A stretch of 64,000 bases of DNA, taken from NCBI RefSeq assembly GCF_002863225.1, contig NZ_PKEK01000052.1, forward strand, positions 62,001-126,000, in the 5' to 3' direction. Made by a program: the position numbers and the translations under genes. Shown here one piece after another: positions 47,081-55,117 of this stretch. Each line of letters begins with the position of its first letter. The stretch's first letter is position 1. The notes beneath the pieces were generated by a model. The model was not told where the DNA came from, did no database searches, and saw nothing but the letters and a program-made list of their open reading frames with translations. This stretch comes from Mycobacterium sp. GTDB taxonomy: Bacteria > Actinomycetota > Actinomycetes > Mycobacteriales > Mycobacteriaceae.

Positions 47081-47494
47081 GTGCAGCAAACACAGTGGGC
47101 GCCGTCTGCGGCGGGAACCGCAGCGTGTGGGCTTGTCGGAATTGTGATGGCTACCACGTGTGTGACCGTTGTCACAGACGCCCCGGGCCGGCTTTTGCTG
47201 GGTATTTCGGCGGCCGGACTGATCCTGTTTGCTGCCGGGACCTGGCGCGCCCGCCCGAAGCTGGCAATCACCGACGACGGCCTGCGCGTGGGCGGCTGGA
47301 TACGAGCGCAGCAGCTGCGACGCTCCGACATCAAGCTGATCCGAATCACCGAGTTCCGCCGGATCGGACGCAAAACCAGGCTGCTCGAGATGGACGCCCA
47401 CGACGGTCGCCTGTTCGTGTTCTCCCGATGGGATCTCGGCACCGACCCGATCGACGTGCTCGACGCGCTGACCGCCCGCGGCTACGCGGGCTAG
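47081..47494 (+). CDS. Membrane protein with PH-like domain (Rv0010c-like)
   Basis: GTG 47081 with a TAGGAGCC ribosome site gives a 137-aa protein beginning QQTQWAPSAAG, as in mycobacterial homologues. The frame open to 47024 lacks such a site and is rejected. Two transmembrane helices (residues about 12-30 and 37-55) are followed by a small beta-rich domain of the bacterial PH type (LAITDDGLRVGGWIRAQQLRRSDI, FVFSRWDLGTDPIDVLDALTARGYAG). Function is unknown. It converges on ppiA across a strong hairpin terminator. Confidence 0.88.
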   Translation: MQQTQWAPSAAGTAACGLVGIVMATTCVTVVTDAPGRLLLGISAAGLILFAAGTWRARPKLAITDDGLRVGGWIRAQQLRRSDIKLIRITEFRRIGRKTRLLEMDAHDGRLFVFSRWDLGTDPIDVLDALTARGYAG

Positions 47495-47508
47495 CGTCCG
47501 CGAAACGT

Positions 47509-47556
47509 AAGCCAGGGTCGTGATCGCCTCCGCGACACGACCCTGGCTTCTGTTTT
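47509..47556. terminator. Bidirectional intrinsic terminator between Rv0010c-like gene and ppiA
   Basis: AAGCCAGGGTCGTG (47509-47522) and CACGACCCTGGCTT (47536-47549) are a perfect 14-bp inverted repeat with a 13-base loop. CTGTTTTG follows on the plus strand. The location between convergent gene ends and the arm length make a shared terminator likely. Confidence 0.8.
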
Positions 47557-47560
47557 GCGG

Positions 47561-48109
47561 CTAGGAGATCGTGATCGACTCGATGACGACGGGCTCGCTG
47601 GGCCGGTCGCCCGGGCCGGTCGCCGTGGTGGCGATCGCGTCCACGACGCCCTGCGAATCCCCGTCGACGACCTCACCGAAGATGGTGTGCTTGCGGTTCA
47701 GGTGCGGGGTCTGGCCGACCGTGATGAAGAACTGCGAGCCGTTGGTGCCCGGTCCGGCGTTGGCCATCGCCAACAGGTACGGCTTGTCGAACTGGAGCTC
47801 GGGGTGGAACTCGTCGGCGAACTTGTAGCCCGGGCCGCCGCGGCCGGTGCCGGTCGGGTCGCCGCCCTGGATCATGAAGCCGTTGATCACTCGGTGGAAC
47901 ACGGCCCCGTCGTAGAACGGGCCGGAGCTTCCTCCGGAGGCGTTCTCGGTCGAGTACTCCTTGGTGCCCTGGGCCAGGCCGACGAAGTTGGCGACGGTCT
48001 TGGGGGCGTGGTTTCCGAACAAGGCGATCTTGATGTCGCCGCGGTTGGTGTGCAGCGTGGCGGTGGCGGTCTGAATCTGGCTGGAAGTCACGGGATCACA
48101 GTCTGCCAT
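47561..48109 (-). CDS. ppiA: Peptidyl-prolyl cis-trans isomerase A (cyclophilin)
   Basis: The 182-aa protein (ATG 48109) matches M. tuberculosis PpiA in length and start (ADCDPVTSSQIQTATATLHTNRGDI). It holds the cyclophilin core: YDGAVFHRVINGFMIQGGDPTGTGRGG (residues 66-92, with catalytic Arg in FHRV), AMANAGPGTNGSQFFITV and LNRKHTIFGEVVDG. It catalyses prolyl isomerisation. The longer frame up to 48205 runs into the cwsA region and is rejected. It diverges from cwsA with a 76-base gap. Confidence 0.95.
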   Translation of the reverse strand: MADCDPVTSSQIQTATATLHTNRGDIKIALFGNHAPKTVANFVGLAQGTKEYSTENASGGSSGPFYDGAVFHRVINGFMIQGGDPTGTGRGGPGYKFADEFHPELQFDKPYLLAMANAGPGTNGSQFFITVGQTPHLNRKHTIFGEVVDGDSQGVVDAIATTATGPGDRPSEPVVIESITIS

Positions 48110-48185
48110 CACCGTCCGCCCCGCCGGACATCCGGTGCCGGTAGCCTCTGACGTATTCCCAGGGGGTCTTGCGAAAGGGTGAGAA

Positions 48186-48611
48186 ATGGGCGCCAAGAAC
48201 GACATCCGGTTGACCCCGCGGGAGCGACTGGGCCGGGGGTTGACCTATACGGCGGTCGGCCCGGTCGACGTGACCCGCGGCGTGGTCGGTCTGAGCGTGC
48301 ACTCCGCGCAAGCCGGCGCGTCCAGCCTGCGCCGCCGCTACCAGCAAGGCCGGCTGGCCCGCGACCTCCGCAACGCGCAGGAGGCGTTGGCCCAGGAGTT
48401 GGCCGCCGCCCAGGAAGTCGTCAGCGGTCTGCCCGAAGCTCTCGCCCAGGCGCGTCGCTCCCAGCGGCGCAAGCCGCGGCCGTGGCTGCTGGCCGGCGCC
48501 GCCGCGGGTGTGCTCGCGGTCGGTGCCGTGGCGTTCTCGGTCATCCGCCGCTCGTCGCAGCGGGACACCTCGTCGCTGCCGCCCAGCGTCGACGTCGACC
48601 ATCGACCCTGA
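48186..48611 (+). CDS. cwsA: Cell wall synthesis protein CwsA
   Basis: The 141-aa protein contains a long amphipathic/coiled region (GASSLRRRYQQGRLARDLRNAQEALAQELAAAQEVVSGLPEALAQ, residues 45-90) and a single transmembrane helix (about 101-120, WLLAGAAAGVLAVGAVAFSVI) with a short polar tail. This matches CwsA (Rv0008c), which works with CrgA and Wag31 in septal and polar wall synthesis. ATG 48186 follows GGGTGAGAA. A 69-aa frame follows after 7 bases and may be co-transcribed. Confidence 0.9.
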   Translation: MGAKNDIRLTPRERLGRGLTYTAVGPVDVTRGVVGLSVHSAQAGASSLRRRYQQGRLARDLRNAQEALAQELAAAQEVVSGLPEALAQARRSQRRKPRPWLLAGAAAGVLAVGAVAFSVIRRSSQRDTSSLPPSVDVDHRP

Positions 48612-48617
48612 TCGCCC

Positions 48618-48827
48618 GTGAGCTGGCACCGCTACGACGGCCGGGCACTCGCCAACCGCGCCCTGACCGGCGAGGAGCGCGACACCGAACTGGAAAGCTA
48701 CATCCGGCTGTCCAATTCGCATCTGTGCGACGTGCGGCTCGAGGCGGCTGCCGGGACCGAGAGCTACGAAGAGTCGCGGCGCTGGTATGACGTGACGTAC
48801 CTGGCCGACGACGGCGAAGGTGCCTAG
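48618..48827 (+). CDS. Small hypothetical protein downstream of cwsA
   Basis: The 69-aa product from GTG 48618 contains YDGRALANRALTGEERDTELESYIRLSNSHLCDVRLEAAAGTESY. It is acidic and soluble-looking, with no signal or membrane segment. It starts 6 bases after cwsA, which supports real expression, and codon use fits its surroundings. I do not recognise the family. It could also be a chance frame. Confidence 0.5.
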   Translation: MSWHRYDGRALANRALTGEERDTELESYIRLSNSHLCDVRLEAAAGTESYEESRRWYDVTYLADDGEGA

Positions 48828-48866
48828 CGCCGGCAACTGATCGGCGGCGGCTGAGGCGGACGCCGG

Positions 48867-50030
48867 CTACCCCGCTGCGGGCTCATGGACAACGACGCTG
48901 TTGCCCCCACCGCGCTTCGCGCGATACATCGCGGTGTCGGCCTGATGAAGCAAGGCGTCGAGGTTGAGGTGCCCGTCCCCGGTCGCCTGCCAGGCGATGC
49001 CGATGCTGGTGCTGACCACCGCGTTGCCGGCGTGCAACTGGGCGCAGCGGTCGATGAAATCATCCAGCTCGTCGCGGGTGTTCAGGTACGCGATGATCGC
49101 GAACTCATCCCCGCCGGTGCGGGCGACGAGATCGCCGTCGTGACGCACAGTCCCACGAAGCTGCCGGGCAAGTTCCTGAAGCGCGGCGTCGCCGGCGTCG
49201 TGGCCACGGGAGTCGTTGAGTGCTTTGAAGCGGTCGACGTCCAACACCGCGACCGCGATGACCGTCGAGGTGACCAGCGTGGTCAAGGCGGCCTGCACTG
49301 TTATCTGCATACCTCGTCGGTTGAACAGGCCGGTGAGGGGGTCTCGGACAGCGTGTCGGTTGGCTCTACCGATCGATCGTCGCCCACCTTCGATGACCGC
49401 CTGAATGATCACCGGCAGCACCACCACCGAGGCAAGGGCGGGGTCGTAGTAGATGTAGAGATCGAGCAAGGTGGCGTCCCCGCGTATGACGGCCGACGCG
49501 GTGAGACCTGCTATGACCGCAGAGGCGAAGGCGCAGTGGGCGGCCGAGACCTGCCAGCCCAACAGGAAGGCGGTGAACACCCCCACCATGCCCATGTGGA
49601 TGGTGGTGTTCAGTTGAGCTGCGGGCCCGGCCATCACGGTGGCGCAGGTCGCGATCGACAGGTCGGCCCAGATGACGAAGGCAAGTGCGCCACGGTAACT
49701 CGGCCACGGTCGGAGGATCCAGTGCATGCCGACCGCTGCTGCCGAGAGCAGCACGGCGCCATGGACCAGTCGCCGAGCGAGACCGTGCGGGGCCTGCGGA
49801 TGGAGCTGCACGATGACCCCGAGTACCACCAGGGACATGCACATCGCGCCGATGATGACTTTGAGCGCTGAGAGATGGCCGGTATCGCGTATCCCTAACG
49901 TGGCCGACTCGTACTCGGCCCGACCCCATCCTCGGCGCTTTCGCGGATCCACCGAATCCGCCGGCTCGCCGCGCGACGACGCCGCGCCGCAGGTACGCGA
50001 ACCGCGCGGTCCGTACAAGGCAGCGGTCAT
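48867..50030 (-). CDS. Membrane-bound GGDEF protein (putative diguanylate cyclase)
   Basis: Start ATG 50030 (GAGGTGGGC upstream) gives 387 aa. Starts at 50051 and further upstream are possible, the latter reading into tRNA-Ala and rejected. A polar N-terminus is followed by about five transmembrane helices (about residues 48-190). A GGDEF domain follows: RDPLTGLFNRRGMQITV, AVLDVDRFKALNDSRGHDAGDAAL, and the active site RTGGDEFAI, with all catalytic residues. The allosteric I-site RxxD five residues before GGDEF is not seen (HDGD), so product inhibition may be lacking. It makes c-di-GMP in family members. It sits between cwsA and tRNA-Ala, a position empty in the M. tuberculosis arrangement. 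Confidence 0.85.
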   Translation of the reverse strand: MTAALYGPRGSRTCGAASSRGEPADSVDPRKRRGWGRAEYESATLGIRDTGHLSALKVIIGAMCMSLVVLGVIVQLHPQAPHGLARRLVHGAVLLSAAAVGMHWILRPWPSYRGALAFVIWADLSIATCATVMAGPAAQLNTTIHMGMVGVFTAFLLGWQVSAAHCAFASAVIAGLTASAVIRGDATLLDLYIYYDPALASVVVLPVIIQAVIEGGRRSIGRANRHAVRDPLTGLFNRRGMQITVQAALTTLVTSTVIAVAVLDVDRFKALNDSRGHDAGDAALQELARQLRGTVRHDGDLVARTGGDEFAIIAYLNTRDELDDFIDRCAQLHAGNAVVSTSIGIAWQATGDGHLNLDALLHQADTAMYRAKRGGGNSVVVHEPAAG

Positions 50031-50134
50031 GCTCGAGCGCCCACCTCGCATGACGGGAACCCTAACGCCGGATGCCGCTGTATTCGGGGTCTGGCGCTGA
50101 ATGCTCACCATTTCCTGCGAAGAAGGTTGAATTG

Positions 50135-50207
50135 TGGAGCCTAGGAGATTCGAACTCCTGACATCTGCCTTGCAAAGGCAGCGCTCTACCAACTGAGCTA
50201 AGGCCCC
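50135..50207 (-). tRNA. tRNA-Ala(TGC)
   Basis: The minus strand reads GGGGCCTTAGCTCAGTTGG, anticodon stem-loop CTGCCTTTGCAAGGCAG with anticodon TGC, TPsiC arm AGGAGTTCGAATCTCCT, and 3' acceptor AGGCTCCA pairing with the 5' GGGGCCT. A full cloverleaf of 73 nt is seen. CCA is not encoded. It lies with tRNA-Ile close to gyrA, as in other mycobacteria. Confidence 0.95.
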
Positions 50208-50356
50208 TGATGTTGATCAGTAGGGAACCGGCCATCGATCTGGTCGGCGGCCACGTGCCAGACCTCGACGCTGTCCCGAGACCGGATCGCCACCGCCAGC
50301 AACGCGATCGCTGCCAGCGGCAACGCCAGTCTCACGAAACGTCTTGGCGAACACAT
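50198..50356 (-). CDS. Small hydrophobic ORF between tRNA-Ile and tRNA-Ala (DLW-39-like?)
   Basis: ATG 50356 gives a 52-aa frame: a basic start (CSPRRFVR), a hydrophobic helix (LALPLAAIALLAVAI) and a polar tail containing RDSVEVWHVAADQ. It stops inside tRNA-Ala. Short membrane proteins of the DLW-39 type are known to lie at this very site in mycobacteria, with an acidic-Trp motif. The match here is loose, so this is a tentative call. Confidence 0.4.
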   Translation of the reverse strand: MCSPRRFVRLALPLAAIALLAVAIRSRDSVEVWHVAADQIDGRFPTDQHQGP

Positions 50357-50361
50357 GGTTG

Positions 50362-50435
50362 TGGGCCTAGGAGGACTCGAACCTCCGACCTCTTCGTTAT
50401 CAGCGAAGCGCTCTAACCACCTGAGCTATAGGCCC
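50362..50435 (-). tRNA. tRNA-Ile(GAT)
   Basis: The minus strand reads GGGCCTATAGCTCAGGTGG, anticodon loop CTGATAACG with anticodon GAT, TPsiC arm GGAGGTTCGAGTCCTCC, and 3' TAGGCCCA closing the acceptor stem. The 74-nt cloverleaf is complete. CCA is not encoded. Confidence 0.95.
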
Positions 50436-50493
50436 GCACGCGCACACGGACGAGCGACGAGATTACCGCACCCGAGCGTCTGCGCCCAAAACG

Positions 50494-51267
50494 TCAGTCT
50501 CGGTCGGCCAGCGTCACCTCTACTCCGCCGATCAGGTCGGTGGTCAAGTTGTAGATGAACGCGCCGATTGTCGCCGCGGCGGTGAGCAGCACGATGTTCA
50601 CCAGGCCGATCAAGATGGCGCCACCGAAGATCGTGCCGCTGGACACCAGCTCGGCGCTGCCCCCGCTGTTGTTGAGGAGGTCGCCGACGTTGCTGTTCAG
50701 CTTGCTCCACACGCCCATGCCGCCGAGCACGAGATACAGGAATGCGACCGCGATCATCCAGACGAAGAACAGCGCCACCGACAACACCGCCGACACCTTC
50801 AAAGTGCTCCACGGATCGACTCGGCGAATCTGCATGCTGGCCCGAAGCGGACCCGGCGTCCGCGACGAAACCTGGATGCGGCCCTCCGACCGGACCGGCG
50901 CGGTCATCGGCTCGTCCGTCCGGTCGACGCTCGACTTCCGTTGTCCGCCACGGGGAATCGGGCCGGACAGGTCGGGCAGTTCGCTGGCGTAAGCATCGGT
51001 ATCCCGGCTCTCGTTCTGCGGGGGAGCCGGGGCCGGCTCTGCCTCGGTCGATGGGGTCTTGGTGCCGCCGGGCGCGGCGGTGCCGGAGATGAACCGGTTC
51101 AGCCGTGCCTCGGCGCTCGGTGCTGCGGCTCCGCGGGTCGGTTGGCGCTGCTGCGGAGGCGACGGGCGGGCGGGCGGACGCTTCCGTGGGGCCGCGGCCG
51201 CGTTACCGCCGGACCCGTTCGGGCCATCGCCCGCTCCGGGACGAACCGGCTCGTTCGGTGAGGTCAC
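50494..51267 (-). CDS. DUF3566 membrane protein (Rv0007-like)
   Basis: GTG 51267 gives a 257-aa protein beginning TSPNEPVRPGAG, like mycobacterial Rv0007. The first 150 residues are Pro/Gly/Ala-rich and disordered, with AYASELPDLSGPIPR conserved. The DUF3566 domain follows (RASMQIRRVDPWSTLKVSAVLSVALFFVWMIAVAFLYLVL). Two transmembrane helices flank a loop with KLNSNVGDLLNNSGG. It lies downstream of gyrA in the same direction. Function is unknown, though the family is linked to the cell envelope. Confidence 0.9.
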   Translation of the reverse strand: MTSPNEPVRPGAGDGPNGSGGNAAAAPRKRPPARPSPPQQRQPTRGAAAPSAEARLNRFISGTAAPGGTKTPSTEAEPAPAPPQNESRDTDAYASELPDLSGPIPRGGQRKSSVDRTDEPMTAPVRSEGRIQVSSRTPGPLRASMQIRRVDPWSTLKVSAVLSVALFFVWMIAVAFLYLVLGGMGVWSKLNSNVGDLLNNSGGSAELVSSGTIFGGAILIGLVNIVLLTAAATIGAFIYNLTTDLIGGVEVTLADRD

Positions 51268-51317
51268 TCCCACAGCTCCTAACTGTGCCACCGGCCGCCC
51301 TAGCGGCCGGCGACCGC

Positions 51318-54300
51318 CTACTCCTCGGCTTCGCCGTCGGACTCCTCGTCGACGACATCAGCCTCTTCGGCGTTGCGTGCGATGGCTAACAGTGTGTCGC
51401 CATCGCCCAAGTTCATCAAGCGAACGCCCTTGGTCTGCCGCCCGGCCTTACGGACCTGCTGGGCCCTCGTCCGGATCACTCCGCCGCCGGAGGTGATCGC
51501 GAACACCTCGCTGTCGTCGTCGACGATCAGCGCTCCCACGAGCTTGCCACGACGGGTGTCGTACTGGATCGTCAGAATGCCTTTACCGCCGCGTCCCTGC
51601 GCGGTGTACTCCTCGATCGCGGTCCGCTTGGCGTACCCACCGGACGTCGCCACCAGCAGGAATGTGCCCTCGCTGACCACGTTCAGCGACAACAGGTAGT
51701 CGTCGGTGTTGAACCGCATGCCCTGCACACCCGAGGTGGCCCGGCCCATCGGCCGCAACGCCTCGTCGGTGGCGGAGAACCGGATCGACTGTCCGTTGGC
51801 CGAGACCAACAGCAGATCCTCCTCCGCGGAGCACAGCACGGCGCCGACCAGCTCGTCGCCGTCGCGCAGGTTGACCGCGACGATGCCGCCGGAGCGGTTG
51901 GAGTCGAAGTCGGTCAGCTTGGTCTTCTTGACCAGACCCTTGCGGGTGGCTAGCACCAGATAGGGCGCGTCCTCGTAGCTCTTGATCTGGATGACCTGCG
52001 CGATCCGCTCCTCCGGCTGGAAGGCCAGCAGGTTCGCGACGTGCTGGCCGCGCGCGGTGCGCGACGCTTCCGGCAGGTCGTAGGCCTTGGCGCGGTACAC
52101 CCGGCCCTGGGTGGTGAAGAACAGGATCCAGTCGTGCGTCGAGCAGACGAAGAAGTGCCGCACGATGTCGTCCTGCTTCAGCCCGGCGCCCTGAACTCCC
52201 TTACCGCCGCGCTTCTGGCTGCGGTACAGGTCGGTCTTGGTCCGCTTCGCATAGCCGGTCTCGGTGATGGTGACCACGACGTCTTCGCGGGCGATCAAAT
52301 CTTCGTCGGCGACGTCACCGTCGGCGGCGATGATCCGGGTCCGGCGGTCGTCGCCGTACTTGTCGGCGAGCTCCTTGAGCTCGTCGTGCACGATCGCGCG
52401 TTGCCGCTCCGGCTTGGCCAGAATGTCCTCGAGGTCGGCGATCTCGGCCTCGATCTTGGCCAGATCGTCGACGATGCGCTGACGCTCCAGGGCGGCCAGG
52501 CGGCGCAGCTGCATGTCCAGGATGGCCTGGGCCTGGATTTCGTCGATGTCCAGCAACTCGATCAGGCCGCTGCGGGCGATGTCGACGGTCTCCGACGCGC
52601 GTATCAACGCGATCACTTCGTCAAGTGCGTCAAGGGCTTTCACCAAACCGCGCAAGATGTGTGCGCGTTCGTTGGCCTTGCGCAGCCGGTAGGTGGTCCG
52701 CCGGATGATCACGTCGAGTTGGTGGGCGACGTAGTAACGGATCATCTGGTCGATCCGCAGGGTGCGCGGCACCCCGTCGACGATCGAGAGCATGTTGGCA
52801 CCGAAGCTGGTCTGCAGCTGGGTGTGCTTGTAGAGGTTGTTCAGCACCACCTTGGCCACCGCGTCGCGCTTGATCTCCACGACGATCCGCAGACCGACCC
52901 GGTCGCTGGACTGGTCTTCGATATTGGAGATGCCGCCCAGCTTGCCGTCGCGGACCTGGTCGGCGATCGAGGTGATGAAGTTGTCGTGGTTGACCTGATA
53001 CGGCAACTCGGTAATCACCAGGCCGGTGCGCCCGCGCGCATCCTCTTCTACCTCGACGACTCCGCGCATCCTAATGGAACCGCGCCCGGTGGTGTAGGCG
53101 TCGTGGATACCCTGCGATCCGACGATCAGACCGTGGGTGGGGAAGTCCGGGCCTTTGACCCGTTCGCACACCGCGGCAAGGGTGGCTTCTTCGTCGGCCT
53201 CGTGATTGTCCAGACACCAGTACACGGCCTCGGCCAACTCGCGCAGGTTGTGCGGTGGAATGTTGGTCGCCATACCGACCGCGATACCGCCGGAGCCGTT
53301 GGCCAGCAGGTTCGGGAACCGGCTTGGCAGCACGGTCGGCTCTTGCACCCGGCCGTCGTAGTTCGGAATGAAATCGACTGTCTCCTCGTCGATTTCGCGT
53401 AGCATCTCCATCGCCAGCGGAGTCAGCCGCGCTTCGGTGTTGTGGCTGACGAAGCCATTGGTCACGAACGAGTGATCGTCGGTGTCGACCCGGAGGCTAT
53501 ACACCTGCTGCATCCCGGCATCGGTCACCGCGGCCACTCGCGCGTAGTAGAAACGGCCGTCGGTCAGCTCAGTCGCAATGGCGCGGACATCGGGATCAGC
53601 GATACGGGAGAGAATTCCTTCGCCATCGCGCCTCCATCGCGACAAGCGATCGATGTTGTGTCGGTTCAACCAATCCTTATCGACCCAGCGGCTGCCGCAG
53701 TGCCTACGTATGAACCGTCCCAGCCCCGGCACGTGGTCGGAGTCCATGCCGGCGCATGGCGGCATTGCCGACAAAATACCGAGAAGCTTCTCTTGCTTCG
53801 CGCCACCGAAACCGATCTGGGCGGCGAACAGCTCGGCGTGCGCGCGGTTCGTGATGACTACTTTGTGCTCACCGACGGCGTGGTGGTAGCGCTTCGACAC
53901 GGCCCCGAACTCCATCAGCATCTGCTGAACGTCTTTAGCGAGCCGTTGGCTCCGGGTCGAATACGAAATCTGGATCGTATTGCGCGGTAACCGCGAACAC
54001 GAGCCGTCTCCTTCGAAAAGTGCTTGGAGGAAAGCCCGCTTTACCGCGGCAGTCGAGTTCCATAACCACTCAGGAATAACTTTGTCTGCGGACCTTAGAC
54101 CGGTCAACTCACTGAGTCGGCTCTGCTTCAATGCGCTGAGGTTCTGGACGTCAAGTTCATGCAGTACCGAACCCGACGCGATTCGGCGGCTGGAAACGTA
54201 TCGCTTCCCGCCGATTACGGCGTCGTACGCTGCTAATACCGTGTCGAAGTAGTTGCGGTCGAGGTTGTTGAACCCCGCGCGCTTGTCCGAGACAAACCCC

Positions 54301-55088
54301 TCGCTCACAAACGCGCCGAGCAGTAGCGCTTCCATTGTCGGCTCCCAGTCTGCAGGGCCGAGCTCTACCGGCGGAGTGCGTTGCAGCACGACGTGATCGT
54401 CCGGCCGGATCTCTTCGATGAGCTTCCACAGCAGTGTTGGCACACCGGCCACATCCACCAGACACAGCAGGGGATGGTTGGCCGTACCCGTGACCTCGTA
54501 GCCTTCGGCCGTAGTCACCGTGTAAGTCTGGTGCTCACCCGAGTGAAACAGGCGGTCGACAGACACCGGGTTGCTGTGCCTGTCAAGAACCTTCATCTCA
54601 ATCGCGTTGTCAGAATTCGGTTTTGCGTTCGCGACAACGTCCGCAATCCTCACCGACTGGCCTAACGGCAGACGAACCAACGCGTCACCAGTAACGCAGT
54701 AACGCATCGCGGCCGGCGGGTCGTTCCCCGGGGAGCCGAAGTTGCCCTGCCCGTCCACCAGGGGGTAGCGCAGCGACCAGGGCTGCGCCATCCGGACCAG
54801 GGTGTCGTAGATCGACGAGTCACCGTGCGGGTGGTAGTTTCCCATCGTCTCGGCAACGGAGCGTGCGGATTTCGCGTGGCCGCGGTCAGGCCGGAAGCCC
54901 GAGTCGAACATCGCGTAGAGCACCCGGCGGTGCACCGGCTTGAGGCCGTCGCGTACTTCGGGTAGCGCGCGCCCGACGATGACGCTCATCGCGTAGTCGA
55001 TGTAGCTGCGCTGCATCTCGTGCTGGATGTCGACCGGTTCGATGCGGTCGCCGGCCTCGTCACCCGGCGGCAGCGTGGTGTCAGTCAT
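51318..55088 (-). CDS. gyrA: DNA gyrase subunit A, interrupted by an intein
   Basis: The 1256-codon frame encodes mature GyrA (about 836 aa) plus a 420-aa intein after residue 130. The N-extein has the winged-helix breakage-reunion domain (SYIDYAMSVIVGRALPEVRDGLKPVHRRVLYAM, RPDRGHAKSARSVAETMGNYHPHGDSSIYDTLVRMAQ) ending in DPPAAMRY, whose terminal Tyr is the catalytic residue forming the DNA phosphotyrosine. The C-extein resumes at TEARLTPLAMEMLREID and includes the GyrA-box QRGGKGVQG and six beta-pinwheel repeats. It introduces negative supercoils with GyrB. It lies 29 bases from gyrB. Confidence 0.97.
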   Translation of the reverse strand: MTDTTLPPGDEAGDRIEPVDIQHEMQRSYIDYAMSVIVGRALPEVRDGLKPVHRRVLYAMFDSGFRPDRGHAKSARSVAETMGNYHPHGDSSIYDTLVRMAQPWSLRYPLVDGQGNFGSPGNDPPAAMRYCVTGDALVRLPLGQSVRIADVVANAKPNSDNAIEMKVLDRHSNPVSVDRLFHSGEHQTYTVTTAEGYEVTGTANHPLLCLVDVAGVPTLLWKLIEEIRPDDHVVLQRTPPVELGPADWEPTMEALLLGAFVSEGFVSDKRAGFNNLDRNYFDTVLAAYDAVIGGKRYVSSRRIASGSVLHELDVQNLSALKQSRLSELTGLRSADKVIPEWLWNSTAAVKRAFLQALFEGDGSCSRLPRNTIQISYSTRSQRLAKDVQQMLMEFGAVSKRYHHAVGEHKVVITNRAHAELFAAQIGFGGAKQEKLLGILSAMPPCAGMDSDHVPGLGRFIRRHCGSRWVDKDWLNRHNIDRLSRWRRDGEGILSRIADPDVRAIATELTDGRFYYARVAAVTDAGMQQVYSLRVDTDDHSFVTNGFVSHNTEARLTPLAMEMLREIDEETVDFIPNYDGRVQEPTVLPSRFPNLLANGSGGIAVGMATNIPPHNLRELAEAVYWCLDNHEADEEATLAAVCERVKGPDFPTHGLIVGSQGIHDAYTTGRGSIRMRGVVEVEEDARGRTGLVITELPYQVNHDNFITSIADQVRDGKLGGISNIEDQSSDRVGLRIVVEIKRDAVAKVVLNNLYKHTQLQTSFGANMLSIVDGVPRTLRIDQMIRYYVAHQLDVIIRRTTYRLRKANERAHILRGLVKALDALDEVIALIRASETVDIARSGLIELLDIDEIQAQAILDMQLRRLAALERQRIVDDLAKIEAEIADLEDILAKPERQRAIVHDELKELADKYGDDRRTRIIAADGDVADEDLIAREDVVVTITETGYAKRTKTDLYRSQKRGGKGVQGAGLKQDDIVRHFFVCSTHDWILFFTTQGRVYRAKAYDLPEASRTARGQHVANLLAFQPEERIAQVIQIKSYEDAPYLVLATRKGLVKKTKLTDFDSNRSGGIVAVNLRDGDELVGAVLCSAEEDLLLVSANGQSIRFSATDEALRPMGRATSGVQGMRFNTDDYLLSLNVVSEGTFLLVATSGGYAKRTAIEEYTAQGRGGKGILTIQYDTRRGKLVGALIVDDDSEVFAITSGGGVIRTRAQQVRKAGRQTKGVRLMNLGDGDTLLAIARNAEEADVVDEESDGEAEE
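53439..54698 (-). other. GyrA intein (420 aa) with LAGLIDADG homing endonuclease
   Basis: The element begins at Cys131 of the precursor (CVTGDALVRLP, block A), has the block B motif TANH (intein residues 72-75), two dodecapeptide motifs (LLLGAFVSEGF and LQALFEGDGS) with acidic residues kept, and ends GFVSHN before Thr+1. It therefore has all residues for splicing and, by motif, a possibly active homing endonuclease. Insertion directly after the catalytic Tyr (AMRY|T) is the known mycobacterial GyrA intein site. Confidence 0.95.
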
Positions 55089-55117
55089 GTGTTCCTTCGG
55101 TCAGCCGTCTCGACTTC

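Noticed and set aside
50030..50192. Longer GGDEF protein start reading from tRNA-Ala
   Set aside because: It would use tRNA sequence as coding DNA; starts at 50030 or 50051 are more reasonable.
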